Positions 1 through 12,125 of a DNA stretch of 30,942 nt are shown here, in pieces. Every line of letters starts with the position of its first letter. The stretch's first letter is position 1. The position numbers were made by a program, and so were the translations under genes. This DNA is from JADGGV01 sp035715725 (GTDB taxonomy: Bacteria > Gemmatimonadota > Gemmatimonadetes > Longimicrobiales > RSA9): NCBI GenBank assembly GCA_035715725.1, contig DASTKT010000075.1:1-30942 (forward strand), written 5' to 3'. Under the pieces are notes generated by a model. That model ran no database searches. It was not told where the DNA came from and saw only the letters and a program-made list of their open reading frames with translations.

Positions 1-183
1 CCGCCGCTTCTTGCCCTCGCGCTTCGTCAGCGGCACCACCGTGATCACGTCGAAGTGCTGATTGAAGCCGTCGTTCGAGACCACGATCGCCGGCCTGCGC
101 TCCCCACCCTGCTCGCTCCCGACGTGGGGCTCGAGATCGACAAGGTAGACCTCCCAACGCGAGACCGGCCCCTGATGCGCCAT
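1..183 (-). CDS. MazF/PemK-family toxin (partial, C-terminus off the window)
   Basis: This is the first 61 codons of a type II toxin of the MazF/PemK endoribonuclease family, read leftward and cut by the window edge. The start is the ATG at 183-181. The translation opens MAHQGPVSRWEVYLVDLEP and continues to an ERRPAIVVSND segment and VITVVPLT, the usual first two strands and RP(A/V)(I/V)V motif of the family, whose members cleave mRNA at short sequence motifs. It lies 6 nt downstream of the antitoxin stop codon, the normal antitoxin-toxin order. Whether the missing C-terminal half is intact cannot be seen here. Confidence 0.85.
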   Translation of the reverse strand, partial: MAHQGPVSRWEVYLVDLEPHVGSEQGGERRPAIVVSNDGFNQHFDVITVVPLTKREGKKRR

Positions 184-189
184 CGCGGC

Positions 190-516
190 TCATCCCTCGC
201 CGTGGGCGAGGCCGTCGCCGGTGGTGGCCTCGAACGCCGCCGTGGTCGAGCGCATATCCTCCATGAACACAGGATCTGCGGCGGCCTGCGCGTAGGCGTC
301 GTAGACTCGCTGACGTCGGATTTCCCTGAGCTCCCGTATCAGGGCGCGCTCGACGAAGGCGTTCTGGCTCTCCGCGGCCCCCGCCTCGACGGCCTCCTTC
401 ACGGCCTCGGCTACCGACTGGCGAACCTGCCAACCCGTCTTGCGAAGCGGATCCGATGCCGCTCGCCGGCGCTGGCGGGAACGACTCCGAGTGGCGTGGT
501 CTGCTCTCATGGCCAT
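190..516 (-). CDS. Antitoxin of the MazF-like toxin (ribbon-helix-helix type, probable)
   Basis: This 108-residue protein is encoded just upstream of the MazF-like toxin and probably neutralises it and represses the shared promoter. The start at 516 is chosen because GGAGG lies about 7 nt upstream; an upstream in-frame ATG at 576 would lie inside the promoter. The N-terminus is very basic (RADHATRSRSRQRRR). It is followed by an amphipathic stretch WQVRQSVAEAVKEAVEAG and a helix with NAFVERALIRELREIRRQR, which fits a ribbon-helix-helix DNA-binding fold, and an acidic C-terminal tail that would bind the toxin. The family assignment is by context and pattern, not by a strong motif. Confidence 0.75.
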   Translation of the reverse strand: MAMRADHATRSRSRQRRRAASDPLRKTGWQVRQSVAEAVKEAVEAGAAESQNAFVERALIRELREIRRQRVYDAYAQAAADPVFMEDMRSTTAAFEATTGDGLAHGEG

Positions 517-551
517 GATCGTTCCTCCGGGGCTGCCTTCCGCGGGAGCAA

Positions 552-580
552 AATATACCACCACGACTACCCCCATTCAA
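552..580 (-). promoter_or_regulatory. Promoter of the MazEF-like module
   Basis: Read on the minus strand, TTGAAT (580-575) and TATATT (557-552) are separated by exactly 17 bp, close to the sigma-70 consensus and strikingly AT-rich for this DNA. It lies about 35 nt upstream of the antitoxin ATG. Confidence 0.7.
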
Positions 581-600
581 CGGTAGCGCCACAACTACCG
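558..600. promoter_or_regulatory. Repeat operator overlapping the MazEF-like promoter
   Basis: The plus strand carries CCACGACTACC (561-571) and CCACAACTACC (589-599), direct repeats with one mismatch and starts 28 bp apart. The second copy also forms an inverted repeat GGTAG-N8-CTACC (582-586 with 595-599). The first copy lies in the -10/-35 spacer and the second just upstream of the -35 box. This is the arrangement expected for autoregulation by an antitoxin or toxin-antitoxin complex; binding itself is inferred. Confidence 0.5.
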
Positions 601-649
601 CATCCGGTGCCCCATCCGTGCCATGGCCGCTCCAACAGCGCCTCCTCCC

Positions 650-5515
<4,866 letters not shown>

Positions 5516-5722
5516 GAGGCGCCTTCGGGACGACGGGCGGACGTCAGGGTCCGTCTCTCGGGATGCTACTGGAGGGCCGATCGACGGGTCGGCCGCGGGA
5601 CCGGGGTGCGGATCGTTCCCAGCGGGAAGGTCACGTGGAGGATGCCGGGAGGCCGAACGTAGCCAGGGCCTGGCCGTGAGGCAAGATAGAGCGTCGGCGG
5701 GGGGCGGGGCCGCGGGAAGGGC

Positions 5723-6187
5723 TCAGCGCGGCGTCGCCTCCAGCAGTCGCGGGTCGAACGTGAAGTCGCGGCGAGACTGGATCGCGATGCGGCCGGCGTC
5801 CGGGTGCGCGGGGTTGAGCAGGAACGTGTGCTCCTCGTGCGCCATCACCGACGGGACGCGGAGCAGCGGCGTGCGGGCAGCGGCGAGCCAGGCGTCGCCG
5901 GCGGCCAGGCACGCGGGGTGGAGCGGCCCCTGCCAGTCGGCCGGCAGCGCCGCGACGTCGATGTCCTCGCGCGGGAGGTCGTCGGGCACGTCGATCGTGA
6001 GGAGGACGAGGTCGTCCGGGACGTCCTCGGGGTCCAGGTGCACGAGCGCCTCCAGGATGGCGAGCGCGCGGGAGTCCGCGGCGTAGACGACCCGGCGCCC
6101 GCGACGGTGCCAGCGGCCGGATGCATGAAGGCCCCCCTCGCCCGTCAGGTCGGCGTGGGGGGCCTTCGTGATGCGGAAGATCCGCAT
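5723..6187 (-). CDS. RES-domain toxin (NAD+ phosphorylase family)
   Basis: This 154-residue protein belongs to the RES family, the toxins of RES-Xre modules; characterised members (for example MbcT) destroy NAD+ by phosphorolysis. The sequence shows the family pattern in order: a GRWHRRG motif near residue 24 giving the conserved Arg, LAILEALVHL giving the conserved Glu, and VPSVM giving the conserved Ser, followed by LLNP and FDPRLL. The length is normal for the family and there is no sign of decay. Its ATG directly abuts the TGA of the antitoxin gene (TGAATG), so translation is probably coupled. Confidence 0.9.
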   Translation of the reverse strand: MRIFRITKAPHADLTGEGGLHASGRWHRRGRRVVYAADSRALAILEALVHLDPEDVPDDLVLLTIDVPDDLPREDIDVAALPADWQGPLHPACLAAGDAWLAAARTPLLRVPSVMAHEEHTFLLNPAHPDAGRIAIQSRRDFTFDPRLLEATPR

Positions 6188-6619
6188 TCAGAGGTAGATG
6201 CCGTGCTCGATGCGGACCAGCTCCTCCTGCACCAGCTCGGCGCCCGCGCTCGTCTTCAGCAGCTCCAGCGGCACGGCGCCGCGGAGCGGGCGGCTGGGCT
6301 TCCGCAGCCAGCGATGGGCCTTCCCGGCGTCGCCGAAGGCCTCCTCGGCGCGGGCGCTCACCCGGGCGATCCGCAGCAGCCGGTCGGACTCCTCGAGCGA
6401 GAGGCGCTGGTGCTTCTGGCGCCGGTGCGTGAGCGTGCGCCGCGGGATCACCAGCGCCTCGCTCTCCTCCCGCGACAGCAGGCCGTGCTCGATGGCCGCA
6501 TCCACGCTCTCGTGCGGGAGCCCGTGCTCCAGCACCTCGATCCAGTCCAGCTCCGAGAAGATCTCGTGTCCGAGGATGCGAGCGCCGCCGAGCCGCTCGC
6601 TGACGTCCATCGCGTTCAT
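6188..6619 (-). CDS. Xre/MbcA/ParS-type antitoxin of the RES toxin
   Basis: This 143-residue partner lies directly upstream of the RES toxin. The N-terminal half (HEIFSELDWIEVLEHGLP, IPRRTLTHRRQK) fits the helix-turn-helix-like part of Xre-type antitoxins. The C-terminal part (EESDRLLRIARVSARAEEAFGD, AHRWLRKPSRPLRGAVPLELL, and TSAGAELVQEELVRIEHGIYL) is the DUF2384/MbcA-ParS-Xre toxin-binding domain with its typical 'W L ... P ... L G G P L L T G ... I G Y' progression. The start at 6619 is supported by GGAGG 5 nt upstream; a second in-frame ATG at 6610 lacks suitable spacing. The gene has its own promoter with repeat sequences. Confidence 0.9.
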   Translation of the reverse strand: MNAMDVSERLGGARILGHEIFSELDWIEVLEHGLPHESVDAAIEHGLLSREESEALVIPRRTLTHRRQKHQRLSLEESDRLLRIARVSARAEEAFGDAGKAHRWLRKPSRPLRGAVPLELLKTSAGAELVQEELVRIEHGIYL

Positions 6620-6627
6620 GCCGCCTC

Positions 6628-6675
6628 CGTGGCAAGATGCACGAAAATATCGTGGCAACTTGCCCGACGGGTCAA
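6628..6675 (-). promoter_or_regulatory. Promoter and operator-like repeats of the RES-Xre module
   Basis: On the minus strand TTGACC (6675-6670) and GATATT (6651-6646) are spaced by 18 bp. The octamer CGTGGCAA occurs twice on the plus strand (6628-6635 and 6651-6658), flanking the -10 box, and the spacer contains the palindrome GGCAA-G-TTGCC. Repeats around the promoter are what an autoregulating antitoxin would need; repression is inferred. Confidence 0.6.
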
Positions 6676-6805
6676 GCCGGGGCGGGCGTGGCTTCGGCGG
6701 GCCGGGTCCTCGCAAGCGGTCGTGGGCGACGTCGCCTTCAGCACGCATCCATCCCCGTCCGCCCGAGCCGGTCGCGCCTGGCCCGATCGGTGCGGACGGG
6801 GTCCG

Positions 6806-6850
6806 GCCTCGCCCGCGGGCCCGACGATGCGCCCGGCCCGCGGGCGAGGC
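6806..6850. repeat. Perfect 16-bp inverted repeat between divergent genes
   Basis: The arms 6806-6821 (GCCTCGCCCGCGGGCC) and 6835-6850 are exact reverse complements separated by 13 nt. No T-tract follows, so it is not a standard intrinsic terminator. It lies 62 bp upstream of the lipoprotein start, so it may fold in that gene's 5' leader. Confidence 0.85.
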
Positions 6851-6911
6851 GTCCGATGGCACGGACGGGGTGGGTCCCGTGGGCCCGATGCATCCGATGA
6901 GGGAGGTGGGC

Positions 6912-7946
6912 ATGCGCCGCCGAGTTGTGACCATCCTGGCCAGCGCGCTGCTGCTGCTCGCGTGCGGCTGCGAAATGATCGACCGTTCGCGGGACGCGCG
7001 GGCGGGGAGCGACACGAGCGGGGGTGCCGGCACGCTGGTCCTGAGCCTCGAGGCTCCGGGGATGCTGCGGCCGGGGAGCGAGGAGCGGGTGCGCGTGTCC
7101 GTCGCCAACCACGGCAAGGCGCCGACCGGCGACGTCCGCCTCGAGCTGATGGTGCCGGGGTGGCTGGAGCCGCTCCCGCCGCGCGCCGGCGAGCGGGAGG
7201 TGACGATCGGCGCGTCGGGCGAGGAGGGGACGCGGCTCACGTACCGGATCGCCGGGGCGTCGCTCGGGCCGGGGCAGGCGCAGAGCGTCGACCAGCGGGT
7301 CCGCGTCGCGGCGGAGGGTCCGATCGTGCAGGGTGCGGCGCCGGCGAGCCGGGTGGTGCGCGCCCGGCTGCTCACACCCGGCGGGGAGGCGCTGGCGCAG
7401 GTCGAGAGCGCGCTCGCGGTCGAGGGCGTCGTCTGGCCGGATTCCGCTGCCCGGCCGGCTTCGGACAGCACGCCCGCTCCGGCGACCGCTGCGGGGGCGC
7501 GGGACCGCCTGGGGCCGGTGCGGCTCGGGATGAGCGCGGCGGATCTGCGGCGCCAGGCTGCCGGGGCGCGCGATACGACCTGGAGCCAGGAGGGGAGCCA
7601 GGAGCGCGGGCTCGTCGTGCCGCTCGACCGCGGCGGGCGAGCACTCGCGGTACTCTCGGCGGACACCGTGCTGCGGATCGAGGTCCGCGACACGATCACC
7701 CGCACCCGGGAGGGGGTGGGCGTGGGCTCCCGTCTCTCGCAGCTCCGCGCGGCGTACGGCGCGGGGTGCGCGGCGCAGGGCGAGGGCGTGGTCGTGGTGT
7801 GGTTCCCGAAGGCGCCGGGGATCAGCTTCGCGCTGGACGCGCGCCCGCCGCGGACGGGCCGGCTGTCCAAGGACCTCGACCGGCTGCCGGCGACGGCGCG
7901 GGTGACGCGCTGGTGGCTGCACGGGGGGACGTCGCGGTGCGGGTGA
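6912..7946 (+). CDS. Putative lipoprotein of unknown function with a CARDB-like domain
   Basis: This 344-residue exported protein starts with MRRR, a hydrophobic core and LLLLACGC, giving a likely lipidated Cys at 18 (or 20). Residues about 35-160 read like a beta-sandwich of the CARDB/DUF11 sort (TLVLSLEAPGMLRPGSEERV, SVANHGKAPTGDVRLEL). After a Ala/Pro/Ser/Thr linker, residues about 200-320 begin LGPVRLGMSAADLR and contain GVGVGSRLSQLRAAYG, a small repeated 'G-M/S-x-L' fold seen in uncharacterised secreted proteins. The start is fixed by GGGAGG about 5 nt before ATG 6912. The gene is read away from the RES-Xre module and has no evident partner. I do not recognise a specific function. Confidence 0.75.
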   Translation: MRRRVVTILASALLLLACGCEMIDRSRDARAGSDTSGGAGTLVLSLEAPGMLRPGSEERVRVSVANHGKAPTGDVRLELMVPGWLEPLPPRAGEREVTIGASGEEGTRLTYRIAGASLGPGQAQSVDQRVRVAAEGPIVQGAAPASRVVRARLLTPGGEALAQVESALAVEGVVWPDSAARPASDSTPAPATAAGARDRLGPVRLGMSAADLRRQAAGARDTTWSQEGSQERGLVVPLDRGGRALAVLSADTVLRIEVRDTITRTREGVGVGSRLSQLRAAYGAGCAAQGEGVVVVWFPKAPGISFALDARPPRTGRLSKDLDRLPATARVTRWWLHGGTSRCG

Positions 7947-8002
7947 GCCGGATGGGGTGCCGGATGGTTCGGCTGGGGCGGGGCCCGGGCATCGGAGGGC
8001 TT

Positions 8003-8155
8003 TCAGCGCCCGCGGCTCACGTCCCGCCCGCGGCCGCCAGGCCAAGGTCCGCGGCTACCGCCGCCAGCCGGCGGTCCGGCGTCCAGCGCGGCCGTTAGCG
8101 CGGCATCGCCCCGCAGCAGGCGATCGACCCAGACCGAGGAATCGACGAGGATCAC
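8003..8155 (-). pseudogene. vapC toxin remnant with internal deletion and frameshift
   Basis: A GTG at 8155 overlaps the vapB stop by the typical GTGA. It opens ILVDSSVWVDRLLRGDAAL, the N-terminus of a PIN-domain VapC with its first catalytic Asp. At about 8080-8088 the reading frame is lost. In the next frame the sequence reads WTPDRRLAAVAADLGLAAA and ends at TGA 8019-8017, which is the normal VapC C-terminus with its last active-site Asp. The middle (about 80 residues in intact homologues) is missing, and the two ends meet at a CTGGACGC-like sequence that both parts could have shared. The resulting open frame of 50 residues (ending at 8003) cannot be a working toxin. Confidence 0.85.
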
Positions 8156-8349
8156 TCGCCCGCCGCCCGACGGCGCGGGACAGGCCCGAGGTCAGGCTCC
8201 GTACCACCCAACCGCGCGAGCCGGCGCGCGCTCTCCCGTTCGATGAGCGCCCGCAGCCCCTCGTGGATCAGCGCCGTCCGCTCCTCAATCCCCGTCAGCC
8301 GCTGAGCCTCGCGCAGCAGACCGTCGTCGAGGTTGATCGTGGTTCGCAT
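8152..8349 (-). CDS. VapB-family antitoxin (orphan)
   Basis: This intact 65-residue protein opens MRTTINLDDGLLREAQRLTG and continues EERTALIHEGLRALIERESARRLARLGG, a textbook VapB ribbon-helix-helix antitoxin of the DUF2191 type, with an acidic/Pro tail that would bind VapC. The start ATG at 8349 has GGAG about 9 nt upstream. The toxin gene that follows, overlapping by 4 bp, is deleted internally, so this antitoxin is now without its own partner. It may still repress its promoter or neutralise a related toxin elsewhere. Confidence 0.88.
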   Translation of the reverse strand: MRTTINLDDGLLREAQRLTGIEERTALIHEGLRALIERESARRLARLGGTEPDLGPVPRRRAAGE

Positions 8350-8758
8350 GCTCGCTCCGCGCGTCGTGGTACGCATGGACGATACATCGACTGACGGCAA
8401 TCCGGAACGCGCGCACCGGCCGCGACCTCCGCTGGCGGCTTGTGTTTGCATACCGAACCGAGACCGCCACCCGCCTCGCCTGCCCGGGGCGCGTGGCGGA
8501 TTCGGTGCGATGCGCCGGACGGCGGGGAAGGCGGTCGCCGGCGTGACCGCGCCGGACAGCTTCGGCGCCGACCCGGCGTCGCCCCGACGCAGGTGATCCA
8601 CCCGGAACAAAGCTGGATGAGGGTCACTCGCCCGCGGCCCGGCTGCCGCCCGCCCGGCGCAACGCTCCCGCGCGCGGGGTTGTCCAACCGGTCGGACGCC
8701 TTCACGGCCGGACGCTCGCCGCTCGCGCTCCGGCCTCCCTCCCGATCGGACGGTCCTC
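8350..8758. other. Intergenic region between vapB and the ADOP permease
   Basis: This 409-bp stretch separates two divergent genes. It must hold the promoters of vapB (minus) and the permease (plus), but I see no convincing -35/-10 pair, no conserved RNA and no remnant gene. Open frames through it are high-GC shadows. Confidence 0.5.
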
Positions 8759-11155
8759 ATGCCGACGCTCCTCCACGAGCTGCGCTTCGCCGGGCGCGCG
8801 CTGCGACGCACGCCGGGCTTCACGGCGGTCGCGGTGCTCACGATGGCGCTCGGGATCGGCGGCGACACGGCGGTGTTCAGCGTGGTCGACGGCGTGCTGC
8901 TGCGGCCGCTGCCGTACGCGGCGCCGGGGCGGCTGGCGAGCCTGGAGGGGGTGAGCTACCTCGGCGAGCTGGTGGAGCTGCGGGCGCGGTCGCGGACGCT
9001 GGACGTGGCGGCGTACCGGGGGGCTGCGGAGATGAGCCTGACGGGGCGCGGCGAGCCGGTCCGGCTCGCGGGCTCGGCGGTGACGCCGGAGCTGTTCCCG
9101 CTGTTGGGCGTGCGGCCGCTGGCGGGGCGCGCGTTCGTCGCGGAGGAGGGGCGGCCGGGCACGGAGCCGGTCGTCGTGCTCGGCTATGGGGTGTGGCAGC
9201 GGCGCTTCGGCGGCGACCCGCGGGTCGTGGGGACGCGCATCGTGCTGGACGACGAGCCGCGCACCGTCATCGGCGTGATGCCGCCGGACTTCCGCTCCCC
9301 GGCGCCGGACGCGGAGCTGTGGGTGCCGCTCGTGGTGGACGCCGGGGACCGCGTCGCGCTCTGGTCGACGGGCGTCCGGCTCGTCGGCCGGCTGCGCCCG
9401 GGCGCCACGCTGGACGCGGCGCGCGCGGAGCTGCGGCGGCTGGTGCCGGGGATGCGGGAGCTGTTCCCGTGGAAGATGCCGGCGACGTACGGCAGCCACG
9501 CCGACGTCGTCCCGCTGCTCGATGCGACGGTGGGCGAGGTCCGGCCGCTGCTGCTGGTGCTGCTGGCGGCGGTCGGGGTGGTGCTCCTCGTGGCGTGCGC
9601 GAACGTCGCGAACCTGCTGCTGGTGCGGGCGGCGGGGCGGCGGCGGGAGCTGGCGCTGCGCGCGGCGCTGGGCGCGACGCGCGGCGTGCTCGCGCGGCAG
9701 CTCCTGGCCGAGAGCGTCGTGATCTCGCTGGCGGGCGGGGCGGCCGGCGTGCTCCTCGCGCTCGCTGCGCTCGGGCTGCTCCGCGGCCACCTCCCGGCGG
9801 ACCTGCCGCGGGCGGCGGAGGTCGGGCTGGACGGACGCGTGCTCGGGTTCGCGCTCGCGCTCTCGCTGGCGACCGGGCTCGGCTTCGGGCTCTTCCCCGC
9901 GCTCCGGGCGTCGGCGACGTCGCCGTTCCGGGCGCTGCAGGAGGGCGGCCGCAGCGGCGGGCCGGCGCGCCCCCGGCTCGCCCGCGCGCTCGTCGTCGCG
10001 GAGGTCGCGCTGGCGACGATGCTCGTGAGCGCCGCGGGGCTGCTGATCAAGAGCTTCCGGCGGCTGCTCGAGGTCGATCCCGGCTTCCGCGTCGAGCGGG
10101 TCGTCTCGGCGGCGGTCGCGCCGCCGCGCTCGCGCTACCCGGACGACCCTGCGCGCCGCCTGTTCTACGCGGCGCTCCTCGAGCGGGCGCGCGCGCTCCC
10201 GGGCGTCGACGCGGCGGCCGTCGCCGGCGCGGTGCCGCTCGCGAAGGGGAGCTACGGCAGCGTCTTCTCGATCGAGGGGCGCCCCGACCCGGCGACGGAG
10301 ACGGGCGAGTGGCCGTTCGCGTTCCCGCGGGTGACGGCGCACCCGGAGTACTTCCGCGCGCTCGGGATCCCGGCCGTGGCGGGGCGGCCGTTCACGGCGG
10401 CGGACGGCGAGGACGCGCCGCCGGTCGTGCTCGTGAGCCGCGCGCTCGCCGCGCGCTACTGGCCCGGCGGCGGCGCGATCGGCGCGCGGATCCGGTTCCC
10501 GGGGAAGGACGAGCCGTGGCGGACCGTCGTCGGGATCGTCGGTGACGTGAAGTGGGACGAGCTGAGCGCGGAGTGGGCGCCGTCGCTCTACGTGCCGTTG
10601 TCGCAGGGCGGCACCGGCACGGCGCGGGTGGTGCTGCGGACGTCGGCGGCGCCGGCGGCGGTGGCCGCGAGCCTGCGCGCGATCGTCGCGCAGCTCGACC
10701 CGGCGACGCCGGTGAGCGACGTGCGCGCGGAGCGCGACGTCGTCGCCGACGCGGTGGCCCGACCGCGCGGCGCGGCGCTGCTCCTGGCGGTGTTCGCGGC
10801 GCTGGCGCTCGGGCTGGGCGCGGTCGGCGTCTACGGCGTGCTCGCGTACGCGGTCGGCGGGCGCACGCGCGAGATCGGCGTGCGCATGGCGCTCGGCGCG
10901 GACGCGGGGCGCGTGCTGCGCATGGTGCTGGCGGAGGGCGGGCGGCTGGCGGGCGCCGGCGTCGCGCTCGGGCTCGTCGGCGCGCTCGCCGGGACGCGGG
11001 CGCTGGCGAGCCTGCTGTACGGCGTGCGGCCGTCGGACCCGGCCACGCTGGCGACGGCCGCGCTGCTCCTGGCGCTCACGGCGCTGCTCGCCGCGGCGCT
11101 GCCGGCGGTCCGGGCGACGCGGGTGGCGCCGGCCGTGGCGCTGCGCGCGGAGTGA
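8759..11155 (+). CDS. ADOP-type ABC transporter permease (MacB/FtsX fold, duplicated)
   Basis: This 798-residue inner-membrane permease belongs to the 'acidobacterial duplicated orphan permease' family. The N-terminus LRFAGRALRRTPGFTAVAVLTMALGIG, then FSVVDGVLLRPLPY, is the first TM and family signature. A MacB-like periplasmic core follows (about 55-230), then an FtsX block of three TM helices (about 260-390, with CANVANLLLVRAAGRRRELALRAALGA). A second TM and periplasmic core (about 420-640) and a second FtsX block (about 665-795, with YAVGGRTREIGVRMALGA) complete the duplication. As is usual for the family no ATPase gene is adjacent. The substrate is unknown; relatives resemble macrolide/lipoprotein exporters. 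It appears to be a single-gene unit without a clear Shine-Dalgarno. Confidence 0.92.
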   Translation: MPTLLHELRFAGRALRRTPGFTAVAVLTMALGIGGDTAVFSVVDGVLLRPLPYAAPGRLASLEGVSYLGELVELRARSRTLDVAAYRGAAEMSLTGRGEPVRLAGSAVTPELFPLLGVRPLAGRAFVAEEGRPGTEPVVVLGYGVWQRRFGGDPRVVGTRIVLDDEPRTVIGVMPPDFRSPAPDAELWVPLVVDAGDRVALWSTGVRLVGRLRPGATLDAARAELRRLVPGMRELFPWKMPATYGSHADVVPLLDATVGEVRPLLLVLLAAVGVVLLVACANVANLLLVRAAGRRRELALRAALGATRGVLARQLLAESVVISLAGGAAGVLLALAALGLLRGHLPADLPRAAEVGLDGRVLGFALALSLATGLGFGLFPALRASATSPFRALQEGGRSGGPARPRLARALVVAEVALATMLVSAAGLLIKSFRRLLEVDPGFRVERVVSAAVAPPRSRYPDDPARRLFYAALLERARALPGVDAAAVAGAVPLAKGSYGSVFSIEGRPDPATETGEWPFAFPRVTAHPEYFRALGIPAVAGRPFTAADGEDAPPVVLVSRALAARYWPGGGAIGARIRFPGKDEPWRTVVGIVGDVKWDELSAEWAPSLYVPLSQGGTGTARVVLRTSAAPAAVAASLRAIVAQLDPATPVSDVRAERDVVADAVARPRGAALLLAVFAALALGLGAVGVYGVLAYAVGGRTREIGVRMALGADAGRVLRMVLAEGGRLAGAGVALGLVGALAGTRALASLLYGVRPSDPATLATAALLLALTALLAAALPAVRATRVAPAVALRAE

Positions 11156-11281
11156 GGCGCGGAAACGGGCGGGCTCGCGGCGCAGGCGCGGGTGCGGATC
11201 CTCGGCGCGGGCGAGGAGCTGCGCGCCGACGACCTGCGGCCGGGGTTCGCGCTGCCGGTCGCGGAGGTGTTCGGCGGCTGA
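11156..11281 (+). pseudogene. C-terminal remnant of a Uma2-family (DUF820) nuclease-like gene
   Basis: Directly after the permease stop, and in the same frame, 41 sense codons lead to a TGA at 11279-11281. The last part reads RVRILGAGEELRADDLRPGF followed by ALPVAEVFGG, which closely matches the C-terminal end of Uma2 proteins (GEEL-x-x-DD-x-LPGF-x-LPVAE-LF). No start codon or catalytic core precedes it, so only the tail survives. Uma2 genes are abundant and unstable in this type of genome. The identification rests on a short segment. Confidence 0.6.
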
Positions 11282-11290
11282 TCGCGGTCG

Positions 11291-11803
11291 TCACCCCCGC
11301 GCCTCCCCCTCGCTCGACACGGGATTCGCCAACACGACCGACGTCTCGATCTGACGCTCCGGGATCGACCAGTACTTCCGGAGCAGGGCGGCGGCACGTT
11401 CGGACGGCACACGCTCGAAGCCGTGGCGCTCGTAGAAGGCGATCGCCCAGGTCGCGGCGGCCCAGGTGCCGACCAGCATGGGGCGCTCGCTCCGGCGGCG
11501 CAGATGCTCGATCAGCACCGCGCCGACGCCCTTCCGCTGGCGGCCGGGGAGCACGTAGGCGTGACGGATCAGCTCGACATCCTGCACGGGCTGGACACCC
11601 ATGACGCCGATCAGCTCGCCATCCGCCTCGAAGCCCCAGAACGCGACGCCGGCCGCGACCTCGCGATGGAGCTCCTCCGACGACATGTAGGGCTCGTGCC
11701 AGCGATCGGGCGGGATGACGCCGCGATACGCCTCCGCGGCGGCGTTGATGATGGCAAGGACGGTTGCGCGCTCGTCGTCCCGACAGGGTCGGACGGTAGC
11801 CAT
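11291..11803 (-). CDS. GNAT-family N-acetyltransferase
   Basis: This 170-residue protein is probably a cytoplasmic acetyl-CoA-dependent acyltransferase. It has the GNAT layout: an N-terminal strand and helix (MATVRPCRDDERATVLAIINA), a central DGELIGVMGVQPVQDVELI beta meander, motif A with the acetyl-CoA-binding RQRKGVGAVLIEHL (Q/R-x-x-G-x-G form), and motif B with AIAFYERHGFERV. The start ATG at 11803 follows a strong GGAGGTGA seven nt upstream. It is a single gene pointing at the permease. The substrate cannot be told from sequence. Confidence 0.92.
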   Translation of the reverse strand: MATVRPCRDDERATVLAIINAAAEAYRGVIPPDRWHEPYMSSEELHREVAAGVAFWGFEADGELIGVMGVQPVQDVELIRHAYVLPGRQRKGVGAVLIEHLRRRSERPMLVGTWAAATWAIAFYERHGFERVPSERAAALLRKYWSIPERQIETSVVLANPVSSEGEARG

Positions 11804-11870
11804 GGACGCCTCACCTCCGGTTGGAGCCGTTGCCGCCTCCAGGCGACGTTGGTTCGTCGATCGGGGGTGC

Positions 11871-12125
11871 CTACGGCTTGCCCGCCTCCCGGAGCGGCAG
11901 CCTCACCTGGAACCGCGTCTCGCCCGGGCGCGAGTCGACGCGGATGTCGCCCGCGTGGCGGCGGGTGACGATGCGGTGGGCGATGTCGAGGACGTGGCCG
12001 GTGCCCTGGCCGACGGGCTTCGTCGTGAAGAACGGCTCCCAGATGCGGGGGAGGATGTCCTCGGCGATCCCGGGGCCGTCGTCCGCGACCTCGACGAGGA
12101 CGTGGTCGTGCTCGCGGAATGACGA
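11871..12125 (-). pseudogene. Histidine kinase C-terminal (HATPase) remnant
   Basis: About 83 codons before a TAG at 11873-11871 read EHDHVLVEVADDGPGIAEDI, then PRIWEPFFTTKPVGQGTG, LDIAHRIVTRR and TRFQVRLPL. These are the G1 box (DDGPGI), F box (WEPFFTTK) and the end of a histidine kinase ATPase domain. The G2 box has GTGHVLDIA where family members usually have GTGLGLDIA, so a conserved Gly is lost. Upstream of about 12125 the same frame no longer resembles a kinase: the N box, the phosphoacceptor His and all sensor domains are absent, and no start is apparent. It is therefore a truncated, degrading gene. Confidence 0.8.

Noticed and set aside
190..576. Longer antitoxin starting at ATG 576
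   Set aside because: That start lies between the -35 and -10 boxes of the promoter; ATG 516 has a proper Shine-Dalgarno.
8759..11155. MacB-type exporter with its own ATPase
   Set aside because: The protein has duplicated permease halves but no Walker motifs, and no ATPase gene is adjacent; it fits the orphan ADOP family.
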